A stretch of 64,000 nt of DNA from the NCBI GenBank assembly GCA_026182355.1, contig JAPFBL010000239.1:186001-250000 (forward strand). Reading direction: 5' to 3'. The position numbers and the translations under genes are program-made. The DNA comes from Hermatobates lingyangjiaoensis (taxonomy: Eukaryota; Arthropoda; Insecta; Hemiptera; Hermatobatidae). Position 1 is the stretch's first letter. Each line of letters opens with the position of its first letter. The notes beneath the pieces were generated by a model that did no database searches, was not told where the DNA came from, and saw only the letters and a program-made list of their open reading frames with translations. Positions 23,958-34,736 of this stretch are shown here, piece after piece.

Positions 23958-24508
23958 TTTTAAGTAAACCCATTATCGGAAATAATGGACAATTGAATTG
24001 ATTATTCTATCATAGTTACTCCATTATACTAACCATAATAACTGATTGTTTAGTACAAACGGCAGAGGATTGTAGGTATGCCTCTGAATGTCAGTAATTC
24101 AAAAACCAAATACACTTAACATTCATTTAAATCATCTAATTAAGCTAATTAAACTACCAATGATGATATTAGATAAGATATAATAACTAATAAGTTATAA
24201 TTTTAAGACCAATTAAAATACATGATTAACGGAATGAATATCATCTAAATGTAATAGACGGAATTAGGGATATAATCTAGGAGGCTTATCGGTGGGTAAG
24301 TAGAGTTTTGGGTTGTGAATAATACTAGGATTTATCATTTGAGAGAGATTACAACCTCGAACCACTAACCGCAAATAATATAAATTATTAGTTTATTAAT
24401 ATAGTGGAAACCTTTTATCGTTATACTACCCTTTGAAATCATACAAAATTCATGAAGATTTCCCCATAATGCACTCTCATCATAGGGTGAGACTTTCGTC
24501 ATCGGGAA

Positions 24509-24545
24509 CTAGCAGACGTGCCCGTCATCTTTGACGGGTATTTTA
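24509..24545 (-). mobile_element. Helitron-like 3' terminus
   Basis: On the minus strand: CCCGTC-AAAGAT-GACGGG hairpin, a short spacer GCACGTCTG, then CTAG followed by T. Helitrons end in a short GC-rich hairpin about 10 nt before CTRR, inserted before T. A sister terminus lies at 45401-45425. No helicase remains here. Confidence 0.65.
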
Positions 24546-24591
24546 CAAAAAATAAAAACGAAATGATAGATGGTTTTTCAAAATATTATTA

Positions 24592-24675
24592 CCGATCAAA
24601 CAAAACGCCGATAAACGACTGACGTTACAACCCGCTAGGGGATCGGTTTAAGCAATTAAAAAAAAAAAAAAAAAA
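24592..24675 (+). repeat. Orphan SINE-like 3' tail
   Basis: CCGATCAAACAAAACG to GGATCGGTTTAAGCAA followed by poly-A matches the 3' tail of the SINE at 9257-9570. The two ends (CCGATC, GATCGG) are complementary. No tRNA head precedes it, so it is a truncated copy or a separate element that recombined with the SINE. Confidence 0.6.
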
Positions 24676-25169
24676 CCTTCTACATGAGGACAAAACATAC
24701 AAGGTATACTTCCTATAGATACCGGCTAAAACTATTGCAGAATATTTATTAAAAATGACAATCAGCTGAGCAGGACTGAGAACGCTGTAATCTGAAAGAA
24801 AAAAATCATGCCAAAAAACTACAAAGGGAGCTAAGACAAGCTGCGATACGCGATACCGGCAGGCGTGGGCGATACACCCTTGCAGAGGTCAGCTAGTTAT
24901 TTATAATGGACTTTGATCTCGACAACACTGCACCTACATAAACACTTGAACGCCGTCCCTGCAGAGTATGCACAACTAGCGGTAGGGGCTTGGTAATATT
25001 TACAACAAGAAGCAGAGCGTTAAACATGAGTGGCTAAACATACATTTCACAATAACATTTTTCAAAGCAAAGGAATTTCATTTTATAAATAAACAGAACT
25101 AAAGAGTTCATATTTTAAAAATAAAAACTTGAAATCAGTCCCTGAAGGTTTTATATATATATATATATA

Positions 25170-25545
25170 TATATGTTTAAATCAAATACACAGCAGCCCC
25201 TGCGTTAACAACTGTAAAGCTGGTCTGCTCCAATTTATGAACAACCTTGCAGTGGGCTGGTGTTAAAAGCCATTTTAATTGTCCAACAGACATCTTACTT
25301 TGGCATGATCAGATGTAAAAAGAAAATCACAACTTCTAGACAAAAGGCAAAACTTTATAATACAACACAAAATATAATTTAAAAAACAAACGATTATAAT
25401 GAATTAAAAACAAAAGCAGAGAATAAAAACAATTACAGTGACAAAAAACAAGTACTTACAAAAATTAAAATGCACACGAAAAAACTTTCGACTTCTACAC
25501 AAGTCATTATAGGGTTAATGATATGGAAAATAACACATATATAAA
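25170..25545 (-). repeat. Possible PLE-tail copy with degenerate hammerhead-like motif
   Basis: On the minus strand near 25478-25515: CUAUAAUGA, hairpin GACUU-GUGUAG-AAGUC, GAAA, GUUU. The hairpin and GAAA fit the motif, but the CUGANGA box has two extra bases. A (TA)n tract lies at 25152-25174. The rest of this stretch is unrecognised. Confidence 0.35.
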
Positions 25546-26089
25546 ACAAAACTGAAGAAAAACTCTATCCAATCACAATGTGCAAATTAAAAATATGAGC
25601 CAATCAGATTGCAGGATCAGATCAAATAAAATTCGCCATTTCCGACGTGATACGCTTGGTTGATCTACTCTCACGGTGGCCAATCATACAATATGCGGTA
25701 CGGTACAATCGTAGTACGGTACCAAACGAATGAATTATGCATATATAAAAAAAAGAAACAACATAGTCCATCACAGAAAACAAGTGTTGGAGACAGATGA
25801 AAGAAATGTTTTTAGAAGGATAAAAAGAAAATCTGATTAGAGAGATAAAAGAGAGAGATGGTAGGATAGTGAATATGAAAGAGTTAAAAAAAGGGAATAA
25901 AAACTACAGAGGCAAATAAAGAATTGTGTGTTGAAAAAAGAGAGATGCGAATATTAATAAAACAGTCACAAATCAGATGCTTATTTCATTAATTTCCATT
26001 AGAACCTAAAAAAACAAAAGTCCGTTGTTTATTTATCTACTCTTATACGAATTAGAAAATATATAAAAAGAATGCCACTTATATATATA

Positions 26090-26345
26090 CGTTTCAAAGT
26101 AAACTATATGTGCATAGTAAATAGAAGACCCCCATAACGGTCAAAATATTGAAAAGTGAGTCTTTGTCATGTTTTTCTATTGTCACAATTTATTTTAAGT
26201 GTTATCAGTCCTGCTGGATAGTATTTCGTTTATCAGATATATATACATATATGATCAAACCACAATAAGAAAATGGGAAAACAAGACTAAGATCTTTCAA
26301 CCGTAAGAAGCGGTCTTCGTCAGAGTCAAAACCCAACTGATTTAG
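26090..26345. mobile_element. PLE tails: family-E fragment and family-A half copy
   Basis: 26090-26235 has the family-E words ATTGAAAAGTGAGTC and TTTATTTTAAGTG, then GTATTTCGTTTATCA and TA repeats. 26245-26345 is one family-A arm (minus motif 26285-26327, CUGACGA and GAAA kept) without its partner arm. Confidence 0.65.
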
Positions 26346-26399
26346 GTTCTATAACCCAATTTCTATAACTCTATAACTTTTATAACTTCTATAACCCTG

Positions 26400-27200
26400 T
26401 GAAGGGGTAGTAATGAAGTGATTAAGCACCCCTAATAGGCTCTAACACTCAACTCCGACTTTCGGCCTTCACGAGGCTACCCTGTTAACCTGCTATATGC
26501 AGGGACAAACGAAAGAGGAGGAGAAGTCCGATCAGGTTAGCCTGACTACTTTCGTTTCACGATCCTACCCTAATCCCAACCCTGCCTATTATCTCAGGGA
26601 CAAATCTAAGGTGTATGCGATCCATGCCGAAGGATGGATGATACAGGGGTTTTACTGCATTATGAACGGAGCCTCAAGCACCAGGCGAACTCCCCATGAT
26701 TAACTAGCCTTACTCCGGTATGCGGTGCTCTGCCGGAGCGGACAAAATACACGATAGAGTTAAGCGATTTTCCCTGTAAGGAAAGGAAGTCTGGATGACT
26801 ATCCTCCGAGCGCAGAGGGTCCAAAAGCTGCTAATAGTGACGGAGCCTCCCACAAGTGCACCTGGGGACCCCCATGATTAGAAGACCTTACTCCAGAAGG
26901 AAAAGCGAAGTGCTTTCTGCCGGAAACATAGGGAGCCTGAATATACAATATCCATGATGGTTTGTGCAGATTCTGCAAATAGGAAGAAACACCGTTGCAC
27001 CTGCTGATAATGATAACTTGTAAGGCAAGTTTGCTGCAGAGAGGCAGGTGCTTCGGACAGCTCAGAGTCCAAAAGCGCATACAAACTTTTACGCTGGGAA
27101 CCAGCAAAAGTGCTGAGCTTCTTGGAGGCGTTGAAGCTGCACTGCTGGTACTTTAGTACAGAAGAGGGGAAGTACAATAGTTTTTTTTTAAGACGCAGTG
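26400..27200. repeat. GC-richer region with internal duplication
   Basis: It stands out from its AT-rich surroundings. GGAGCCTC recurs at about 26670 and 26843, each followed by CCCCATGATTA, then a CCTTACTCC word and a TGCCGG word, giving a diverged tandem unit of about 180 bp. At 26400-26490 there is a tRNA-like trace (GGTAGCCTCGTGAAGG on the minus strand). Frames on both strands (up to 167 codons at 26878-27381, minus) have no recognisable motif. Possibly a LINE leader or unclassified repeat. Confidence 0.45.
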
Positions 27201-27970
27201 CTATAGTCACCCTCAAATAATAAAAATAATAAATAAATAAAATATTGCTGAATGATTTGGATGTCACTAGCTTGGACTGTATACAAACGCATAACAGAAT
27301 ACATAATCCGAATTGCCTCAAAATTAGATAGGGAGTTTGAAACCGGTCGAGTACTGCACTCACAGTACAAGGTAAAACCATTTAAAGTAATTACGATTTA
27401 TGCAAACTACCGAAGTTCATATCCTTAATTTAACCACATGGGTGGTTGAAATATATCGCTAATTAGTTTGTTGAGGGACTAAAAGTCAATTTTTTTTTTT
27501 AACTTAAACATTAATTTTTTTTTCAGTAAATTTAAAAAAAAACAAATATAAAAATAAATACTGGAGGAATGCGTTTAAGATGCTAAACGAAAAGGAAGTG
27601 ATTATAACGATAATAGGGTTTTAACTGGATAGAAGCCAGCCTGCGGTCTTGATGTTATTTTGAGGACGTCATATTGGCAGCACTGCTAATAGTGAGTCTG
27701 ACATCAGCCCTCATAAATAAAAATTTGGTTCCACAAGATGACAACTTAACGACAATGTAATATCAACACTTGACCAGTAAACAGTCGTCTTGCATCAAAT
27801 ATGCCCTTCAACAAAACAAGAGTCACACCTGCTCCCAAACAAGCGAATCAACTTCTCAATCTTTGATTAAACAATCAAGTAAATGTATCATCACGGAATC
27901 AAGAATGAAGAACATCAAGAAATCAAGTAGTTATGAGTTATCATAATACTGTGTTTATGCCCTTGTATAT

Positions 27971-29161
27971 ACCGAAAGTCCAGCGTATAAGACCCCTTTT
28001 CATAACCAAAATTTAGCTCCAAACTTGAGGGGGGTCTTATACACCGAGGAAGAAAATCATAACTCAATAAAATAATCTAAATTAAATTAAAATTTGGCAT
28101 AAAATTATTTAATTTTTTCATAAAAAGGGTATTATTTAAAGTATGTATTTTTCTTAGTAATTTGAAGGTAATTTCAATTTATTCATAATACTATCATACA
28201 ACACAGTGACGTGCGGTGAGGTTCAAGACAGGTGAAGCACTGACTTCATCACCATTAGATTTACAAAAATATGAACCTTACAGATTAGCTTATTCACTAT
28301 TTCATTAGCAGCAGTTTATGTTTAAATCTCATATCAGCTTCCTTTTAAAACATTTTATCGTTTTAATTTTTGAAATGCAATACTTCATTTGCAAAAAAGT
28401 AAGGAAGGTAAAAAATAAACTGCTAGCTTTAGAGTATTGTCGCTGACTGTATTTTGTTGCCGAATCACAAAGAATCCCTATAGTTACAGGCGAGCCCTAC
28501 CATGAGGCAGCAGAACTGTGTGCCTCACTTAGTGACTCTTCACACAGCAGAGGTCACTCACCGATCTTTATTTTCAGTAGTAAAAGTATCATCAGCGAAA
28601 ATCCATTGATTTTGAAAAAAAACAATATATCAGTTATCATAAAGTATGGTTGAGGTGAACTGGAAATACCTTTACAGTGCAATTCACTGGAGAAACAAAA
28701 TTTACAACAGAGGGGTTTATAGCCAGAAGAATATATATATAATAAATATTAAATTATAATTAAAATTTCATAATTTTGAATGTTTTCATTCCAAGATTAT
28801 CAGGTGAGGCAATGCCTCACCTGCCTACCCTGACTGCACGTCTTGATACAACAGCGCTACACGTCAGTTCTAAAGTCACGGGACATTGACATTGTTCAGC
28901 GCAGACAGGCATTTTGTTGTTTTGATGAAGATATTTCGTTGATAATTATTATATACTAGATATTTTTCTTTCTTTTAATGTATTTTATTATATTTATACA
29001 CAAAATATTTTTCTTTCGAATAAGTACGCATACCGATATTTTATATGAGGGGTCTTATACGGCGAGGATATGCTAAATCCTAGTTTTTGCTTTATAATTA
29101 AGGGGTCTTATACGCCGAGGGGTCTTATACGCCGAGGGGTCTTATACGCCGGACTTTACGT
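27971..29161. mobile_element. TIR DNA element with GTATAAGACCCC ends
   Basis: The left end reads ACCGAAAGTCCAGCGTATAA and the right end, reverse-complemented, ACGTAAAGTCCGGCGTATAA. The right end carries the subterminal GGGGTCTTATACGCCG word three times in tandem. No transposase frame is seen. It hosts a nested hAT element at 28204-28845. The superfamily is not assigned because no clear target duplication is seen. Confidence 0.75.
28204..28845. mobile_element. hAT-type MITE nested in a TIR element, perfect 8-bp duplication
   Basis: The ends are CAGTGACGTGCGGTGAGG and (reverse complement) CAAGACGTGCAGTCAGGG. ATACAACA flanks both sides (28196-28203, 28846-28853). It sits inside the 27971-29161 element, so it inserted later. 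GAGGCAATGCCTC near the right end is a short palindrome. 642 bp, no ORF. Confidence 0.92.
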
Positions 29162-29504
29162 ATTTGTACCCATATAATAAAATAACCTCCAAGTGGTGTG
29201 TATGTAAGCAGTAGGTAACAAATTAAAAATATTAAAGTTAGTTTAAAGAACTACAAAGAGAAAAGGAGAATGCCAAACAGAATAAATCAAATATAACAGA
29301 AAATACAATGTGAACCAATCGATTCCGAATGGTTTATATTTGGAAAACGATAATCAAAAGTAAGGGTGCCTGTTGTTAGACACAAAAATAACAACTACGT
29401 ATAATTTTATATAAGTAGTTGTTTAAAATATCCTTTAAAAATTAAAAAAATAATGGATACTTAAAAAAAATTACAGGATATTTAAAATAACCTGTAGTTA
29501 ATTA

Positions 29505-29700
29505 AAATATCCTTTAAAATGGTCGATGATGACCGAAACATGTCGGATTACAAAAATAAAAATTTTAGTGAACTTATATATCTGGTCCCAAACTTATGGA
29601 AGTCATATGTGAGAAGATTGGAAAAATTAGTCAGAAAAATTATAAATAAAATTACGAATAGGCATTGCTTTTAATTGAACTTGTATAAATGACGGTCTGA
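29505..29700 (+). pseudogene. PLE 5' end: GAAACATGTC motif followed by ORF N-terminus
   Basis: GAUGAUGACCGAAACAUGUC at about 29526 keeps GAAA-CAUG-UC but lacks a clean CUGA box. About 30 bp later the frame reads SELIYLVPNLWKSYVRR, then LEKLVRKIINKITNRH and a stop. A W/Y-rich start and basic helix matches the other PLE N-terminal fragments. It lacks the LLP motif. Confidence 0.5.
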
Positions 29701-29734
29701 TCCCCAAATATACGAATAAATATATAACAAAATT

Positions 29735-30262
29735 TTACAATAAACAAGTGAAATGACAATCAATGATCAAACCAGAATATGAATTCAGAAAGAAGAAAAA
29801 GATCTTTTAAAAATTGATGAAGACCACTTGTTACGGTTGAAGGATCTTAGTCCTGTTTTTACCATTTCATATTATGGTTTTGATCATTGAACGAATATAT
29901 ATATACACTTAAAACAAACTGTGACACATAGATAGAAACATAAGAAAGACTCAATTTTCAATATTACGACCGCCATTACGGAGGTTATGTTTCTGTCTAT
30001 GTGTCACAGTTTATTTTAAGAGTCATCTGTCCTGCTAGACCGTTTTTCGTTTATCATGGTATATATACATAGTTTAAAAAGGAAAGAGAAAAACAGATAA
30101 AAACACACACAAAAAAGACTCACAACGATATTTCGACATTCGTCATCATCGGGAAGAAGTAGTCCCTTTGAGTGGCTTCAGCCACTCAATATTGTTGTGA
30201 GTCTTTTTTGTGTGTGTTTTTATCTGTTTTTCTCTTTCCTTAGTAAACTAGTAGTCCTGTTG
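29735..30262. mobile_element. Cluster of three PLE-tail foldbacks (families A, E, I)
   Basis: 29735-29897 is a diverged family-A pair (UUGAUGA, GAAG). 29905-30062 is a family-E pair, with GTGACACATAGA and its complement as arms and a core lacking a full motif. 30070-30262 has arms GGAAAGAGAAAAACAGATAA and complement, with a minus motif at 30133-30170: CCGAUGA, hairpin GAC-GAAU-GUC, GAAAUAUCG. TA repeats separate the three. Confidence 0.7.
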
Positions 30263-30289
30263 GATCTTTTAATATATATATATATATGT

Positions 30290-30540
30290 ATATATATAAA
30301 GATTTCACATAAACACGTGAAATAACAATCAATGATCAAACCACAATAAGAAATGGGAAAACAAGACTAAGATTTTTCAACCGTAACAAGCGGTCTTCGT
30401 CAGAGTCAAAAACCCAACTGAGGGTCTTTTTTGTGTGTGTTTCAGTTGGGTTTTTGACTCTGAAGAAGACCGCTTGTTACGGTTGAAAAATCTTAGTCTT
30501 GTTTTCCCATTTCTTATTGTGGATTGATCATTGATTATAT
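30290..30540. mobile_element. PLE-tail foldback, motif family A
   Basis: Motifs at 30365-30407 (minus, CUGACGA) and 30456-30498 (plus, CUGAAGA). Both read GAAA-AAUC in place of GAAA-GAUC, so the two arms share a derived change. This suggests the foldback arose from one copy by inverted duplication or was gene-converted. Confidence 0.8.
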
Positions 30541-30542
30541 AT

Positions 30543-30842
30543 ATATCAGCTCAAAAACGAAGAAAAGCAACACACAGAGAAAGAGACACACTTACAAACT
30601 CAAATTTTCGAATGATCCGTCTTCAGGAGAAAAGAGAATGGGCGACCAAGCACACCGGTTGCCGGAACGGTTTCCTGCCGTTGTGTTTCCGGCGTGCTTG
30701 GTCACCCATTCTCTCTTTTCTCCTGAAGACGGATCATCCGAAAATTTGAGTTTGTAAGTGTGTCTCATTCTCTGTGTGTTGCTTTTCTTCGTTTGTGAAC
30801 TGATGATTTGCGTCCAGTTTGGATCGTTTTTTCGAATTTTAA
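30543..30842. mobile_element. PLE-tail foldback, motif family F
   Basis: The inverted arms run outward from a GC-rich centre (ACCGGTTGCCGGAACGG) through the motif to CGAAGAAAAGCAACACA-type ends, then GTTTGGATCG and TA repeats on the right. Motifs lie at 30599-30631 (minus) and 30720-30753 (plus). Frames at 30524-30757 are by-products. Confidence 0.8.
30720..30753 (+). ncRNA. Hammerhead-like motif, family F representative
   Basis: CUC, CUGAAGA, one extra C, hairpin GGA-UCA-UCC, GAAA, AU, UU, GAG. CUC/GAG form a 3-bp helix I and AU is a 2-nt palindrome. The opposite arm has UUC in place of UCC, a wobble that keeps the hairpin. Further copies are at 38366-38396 (-) and 38460-38490 (+). TTTGTAAGTGTG follows. 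Confidence 0.5.
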
Positions 30843-31647
30843 GTATATATATATATATATCATCCTACACTGTCTCTATTAACGACATCTAAGAAACAAA
30901 CATGTCTATTAATTAATAGCAAAAACTAAAAAAATAATTTATTTGCTAAAACAAATTGTTTACTCTCCAAAGATATTCAAAATGTATAATAATTAGCTTA
31001 AAACATAATTCAATCCTGAATACAAAATCATGGAAATTAGAAAATGAAACAATTTTACACAAACTTAATATGAAAGTTTGGATGTCATATAGTCACAGAC
31101 TGTTGTGAGTTATAGATCATTTTGAAATGTACTTTTTGTCTCTTGATACTATTATTTATAATGCAGACTTGCAGGCCCATTAATCATACCTCGAAGCAAA
31201 AACAAAACAGCTCTCCCCTTCAGGTTCAGTATTTATTGAAATACTGAACAGTCTGTTCCACATTGAAACGCTCTTACAGAAGCGATATTAATAACTCTTA
31301 ATTACAATTTAGACAAAGAGATATTAAAATAATTAAATGAAATATATCTGGTTAAAAGCATATTTCTGATATATAATGAAAACTGAAGGATTATAATAAT
31401 CTCATTACTTTAAATAAAACATGCTAGAAGAGAATATACACAAAGGGAAAAGAGTTTGACAAAGGCTTAGTCGTAAGGGATAAAGGGCATGAACCATTAT
31501 CAGTGCAAAATAAGAGTCCTTTATAACCTCATTAAAAACAGAAAAAAAAAATAAATAAATATAAGCTAGCTAAAATGTAAAAGAATAATTGCATTAAGGG
31601 AAATTATTATGTCTGCGAGAACAAAGTCATTTCAGCTGCATATATTA

Positions 31648-31975
31648 GGTTATGCTAGGTTAGGTTGCAGTGGCAGTCCCACAAGGGAACACACGTAGGC
31701 CAAGCATTGACCCTTTGTGATACCACACAATGAAGATTGATTCTACAGTGCGAGTCCTAAATTTTGCCTAACTCAAATGTATTTAGAGTAGGGATCTTTA
31801 AGGAGTACCTGACATCGTACAGACTCGGGACCGACGGTTTAACGTCCTTCTCCGAGGGACGACGTGCTCAGATTTATTCACCTCCCGCGTGAACAAATCG
31901 AGGGCCAGGTGAGGATTGAACCCCAGTCCTATCAGTTCAGAGATGAGCACGTAACCACTGAGCTAGCCTGGTCCC
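31648..31975 (-). mobile_element. tRNA-derived SINE with 15-bp target duplication
   Basis: Minus-strand sister of 7335-7660: CAGGCTAGCTCAGTGG head with A box, GATAGGACTGGGGTTCAATC B-box region (one change from GGTTCGATC), GCGGGAGGTGAATAAAT core, AACCTAACCTAGC tail. CAGCTGCATATATTA flanks it at 31633-31647 and 31976-31990. Confidence 0.93.
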
Positions 31976-32329
31976 CAGCTGCATATATTACAAAGTAGTA
32001 GGGATGGTTAGCGTGCCTGACAGTTGGTTATACCAAACTCAATAGGTTCAAGCCAGTTGTTTAGTTTTTTAATTCAAATGACGGTTTGATTTGAACGGAT
32101 CCTGCAAGATACCTTAAATGGAGACGGTAGAAGTACTTACAAACTGCATTCAAAATTTCCAACGTTTCTCAAAACTCTGTTTTTCTCTTTTATAACTAAA
32201 TATGAAATTATTGGTTTAGTATAACTATATTAGACTCAATCATTATACTAAGACAGTAGTGTGAAGGCTCATTATAGCCATGGTAAGATAATATACTATC
32301 TAATATATTACAAGATTATTATTATCTAA

Positions 32330-32520
32330 TGATCAAACCACAATATGAAATGCGACGAAAACAAGACTAAGATCTTTCAACTGTAACAAGCAGTCTTCGT
32401 CAGAGTCAAAAACCCAACTGCCCTGTTGGTTTTTTGACTCTGAAGAAGACCGCTTGTTATGGTTGAAAGATCTTAGTCTCGTTTTCCCATTTCATATTAT
32501 GGTTTGATCATTGATATATT
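32330..32520. mobile_element. PLE-tail foldback, family A with compensated hairpin
   Basis: Motifs at 32365-32407 (minus) and 32436-32478 (plus). In the minus copy the second hairpin is GACTG/CAGT where other copies have GACCG/CGGT: both sides of one pair changed (C-G to U-A), keeping the stem. The TA-rich word ATATTATCTAAT surrounds the element on both sides. Confidence 0.8.
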
Positions 32521-32828
32521 ATCTAATATATCAATAATAAAATATAATTTTGTGGAAATACTAAGTTAATAGTATTTTCATTCTTCGTTAAAACCTAAGT
32601 CTCATGATTGAAAATTGAAATTGAAAAATGAAGATGTGTCAAAAAAATACGCCTTTCTCTGCTATGTCTGAGTTTTAGAGACTTCTAATTGTTAAAGGAT
32701 AGCTGAAGTGTCCACAAACCAAAGAAGTGTTTCTCATTTAAGACCAATTCCTGTCCCTCCTTCATAGCACACTCGCTCTCAAGATGCCTAGAGCGTCCAC
32801 CTTAATAACAACAAACCGATCTACTTAT

Positions 32829-33323
32829 TACCGTCTTTCACCGAAAATAAGACACCGTCTTACTTTCTTTTTAGGTCCAAAATACGTGCTAGGGCTTATT
32901 TTCGTGGAAGGGCTTCAAGTACAACAAGTAATAGGCAATAATTAGACTTACAAGACTGAAATGCACAAACGTTGTACCTGCACCGTCACTCTATGTAAAC
33001 TGCTGCCTTAAATTATACTTTTAAGGTAAATTCTACTTTAAATATTCCAGGAATTACTTTTGTCACGTGCCTCTGCATTGCATGAAACGAACTGTACAGG
33101 TAAACAAGGAATTTCTCAGAATATTTTGTTTTAAACAATTCTCTGAAATATCAGGGCAACTGGAGATACCTGCCAAATTTAACATTATTCTTTAACGAAT
33201 TATATTTTTCACATTATTTTAATTAGGGATTATTTTTTGGGGAGGGTTTATATTCTAAAAAGTCCCTAAAACCAGGGTAAGGCTAATTATCAAGGGATGT
33301 CTTATTTTCGGAAAAAGGCGGTA
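32829..33323. mobile_element. TIR element T1, 495 bp
   Basis: The ends are TACCGTCTTTCACCGAAAAT and (reverse complement) TACCGCCTTTTTCCGAAAAT. The body shares long identical words with 52100-52599 (for example CCAAAATACGTGCTAGGGC, GTTGTACCTGCACCGTCACT). No ORF. Non-autonomous; superfamily not assigned. Confidence 0.85.
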
Positions 33324-34070
33324 CTCTCCTTTCCAAGCGTTTCGAAGCTAGTTCTTCATATTACTATTTTACATATTTCAGACAAGAGTTATTCTTTTTT
33401 TTTTTGTAAACTCCATTGAAATATCAATCTATGATGTTTCTTGTCCAAAAGCCTGATTTTTTTTAAAATATATTAAAAGTAAAAAAAAATTAACTTACTA
33501 ATATTTCTACATAAAAAAAAATTAAATTACAAAAATCTGGAGTGGTCTAAATTCAACTTTATTATAAGTAAACATAACATAATAATTACATAAAATAAAT
33601 CTCATTTTTGAAAAAAATTTGTATGATTCGACATCTTCTATTCTAGTATAATATATAGGGGGTGTGAGGTGAAAGGATTTTTTTTGGGGGGGTGCGAGGG
33701 TAGGAAAAGGTTGGAAGCGATTGACTTTGAGGTAAGCATAATGGAGGAGAAGCAAGAGAGCTGATGTGACAACACATTTGACTTGGAGACCTGACAAAGA
33801 GACGTGTCAGGAGGTAAACGAACCTGAAAGAGAAAGCAAAAGCTCATGACGACACAGGCGGATGGGGGTGTCTTGTCTCTGAGGGAGCCGCGCAGACTTG
33901 AGGCTTTGACATGTGGCAGCGCGTGAGAGATGCACTGTGCTCAGGCCGACGGTGACGTCTGGCCAGTATGTCACCTCACGTGACACACATCACCCACCTC
34001 GACTTCCATTTATGTATAATTATATGTAATATAATTATGTTTCATGTTATTGTAATTAAATTCTGTATTG
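33324..34070. other. Unassigned; GC-richer block at 33700-34005
   Basis: 33700-34005 is GC-richer than its surroundings and contains CACGTGACACAC-like words, but no ORF, splice-site pair or transposon end is convincing. At 33525-33560 the words AAATCTGGAGTGG and ATTATAAGTAAA match the sequence at 53190-53225 upstream of the second R1 copy. Confidence 0.35.
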
Positions 34071-34071
34071 A

Positions 34072-34118
34072 TTTAGCCATGAAGATGACTACAAATATAG
34101 ACGAAACGTCGGCTTAAA
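34072..34118 (+). ncRNA. Hammerhead-like motif with long helix I, one core change
   Basis: UUUAGCC and GGCUUAAA can form helix I (4 bp, a bulged U, then 3 bp). Between them: AUGAAGA (first C of CUGANGA changed to A), U, hairpin CUA-CAAAUA-UAG inside G-C with an A-A mismatch, GAAA, CG, UC. The loop CAAAUA matches the tertiary-contact loop I recall for animal hammerheads. The changed C should weaken or abolish cleavage. Confidence 0.5.
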
Positions 34119-34211
34119 GGTGTTGTATTATTGAAGCTAGACCAAACCTCGATAAAAAAGATAAATAGCGTTAAATATATGTGGTCGAGATAAGGAAAAC
34201 ATTCGATTATA

Positions 34212-34395
34212 TGTATATATATATATCAGTTGACTGTCGTCCCTCCGTCAATTCACTTCTTCTCCTGAGGACGACCGCTAGATCGGTCGAAATATTGAAA
34301 AGTGGGTCCTTTGTTACCTTCCTTTCTATATGTCACAGTTCATTTTAACTGTTACCAGTCTGTCTAGATCGCATTTAATTTATCAAATATATATA
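34212..34395 (+). mobile_element. PLE tail, motif family E (single arm)
   Basis: TA repeat, TCAGTTGACTGTCGTCCC, the motif at 34257-34304, then the family-E tail (AAGTGGGTCC, TATGTCACAGTT, TTTTAACTG) and TA repeat. The opposite arm is missing. The same tail flanks 57615-57935. Confidence 0.7.
34257..34304 (+). ncRNA. Hammerhead-like motif, family E representative
   Basis: CUUCUC, CUGAGGA, one extra C, hairpin GACCG-CUAGAU-CGGUC, GAAA, UA, UU, GAAAAG. CUUCUC/GAAAAG pair with one mismatch as helix I, and UA is a 2-nt palindrome. All core bases are kept. A second intact copy is on the minus strand at 57658-57703 with a different loop. Confidence 0.55.
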
Positions 34396-34600
34396 CACTG
34401 TTAAAGGACACCCCATTGTTGGCTTATATCTGCTTTCTACATAATTCCTCCAATTTCTGACTTGTCGACATATAGGCCATGATCGACTCTACATGGTCTA
34501 TCTGGAACCTATTTGACATCTATTCCTGACGACGAACTGTGGTTCGACATATTGACTGTAGTAAGTTTTCCGTAAGCTTATTTCTACTACCTATTTAATA
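34396..34600. pseudogene. PLE N-terminal trace (minus) and tail motif (plus)
   Basis: Minus strand 34400-34475 reads TSQKLEELCRKQI, stop, ANNGVSFNSVY, parallel to LEKLCKKQI-stop-AKYGALF at 23.1-23.2 kb, including the stop. On the plus strand at 34524-34560: CUGACGA, C, hairpin GAAC-UGUG-GUUC, GACA in place of GAAA, UAUUGAC. Confidence 0.45.
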
Positions 34601-34736
34601 GTTATTATATACTTATGTACCTTTTGTAAATGAGCAAATGAAACTACATATCAATGTATATATTGAAGGGTTATGTGTAATGTTCTTGCTTTACTATTTT
34701 AAAGGAACACTAAAGAAGTGAAGTGAGAAGGATGAA

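Noticed and set aside
26878..27381. 167-codon minus-strand ORF, and an overlapping 102-codon one
   Set aside because: No domain or motif, hydrophobic low-complexity stretches, and competing frames open on both strands within a repeat-like region.
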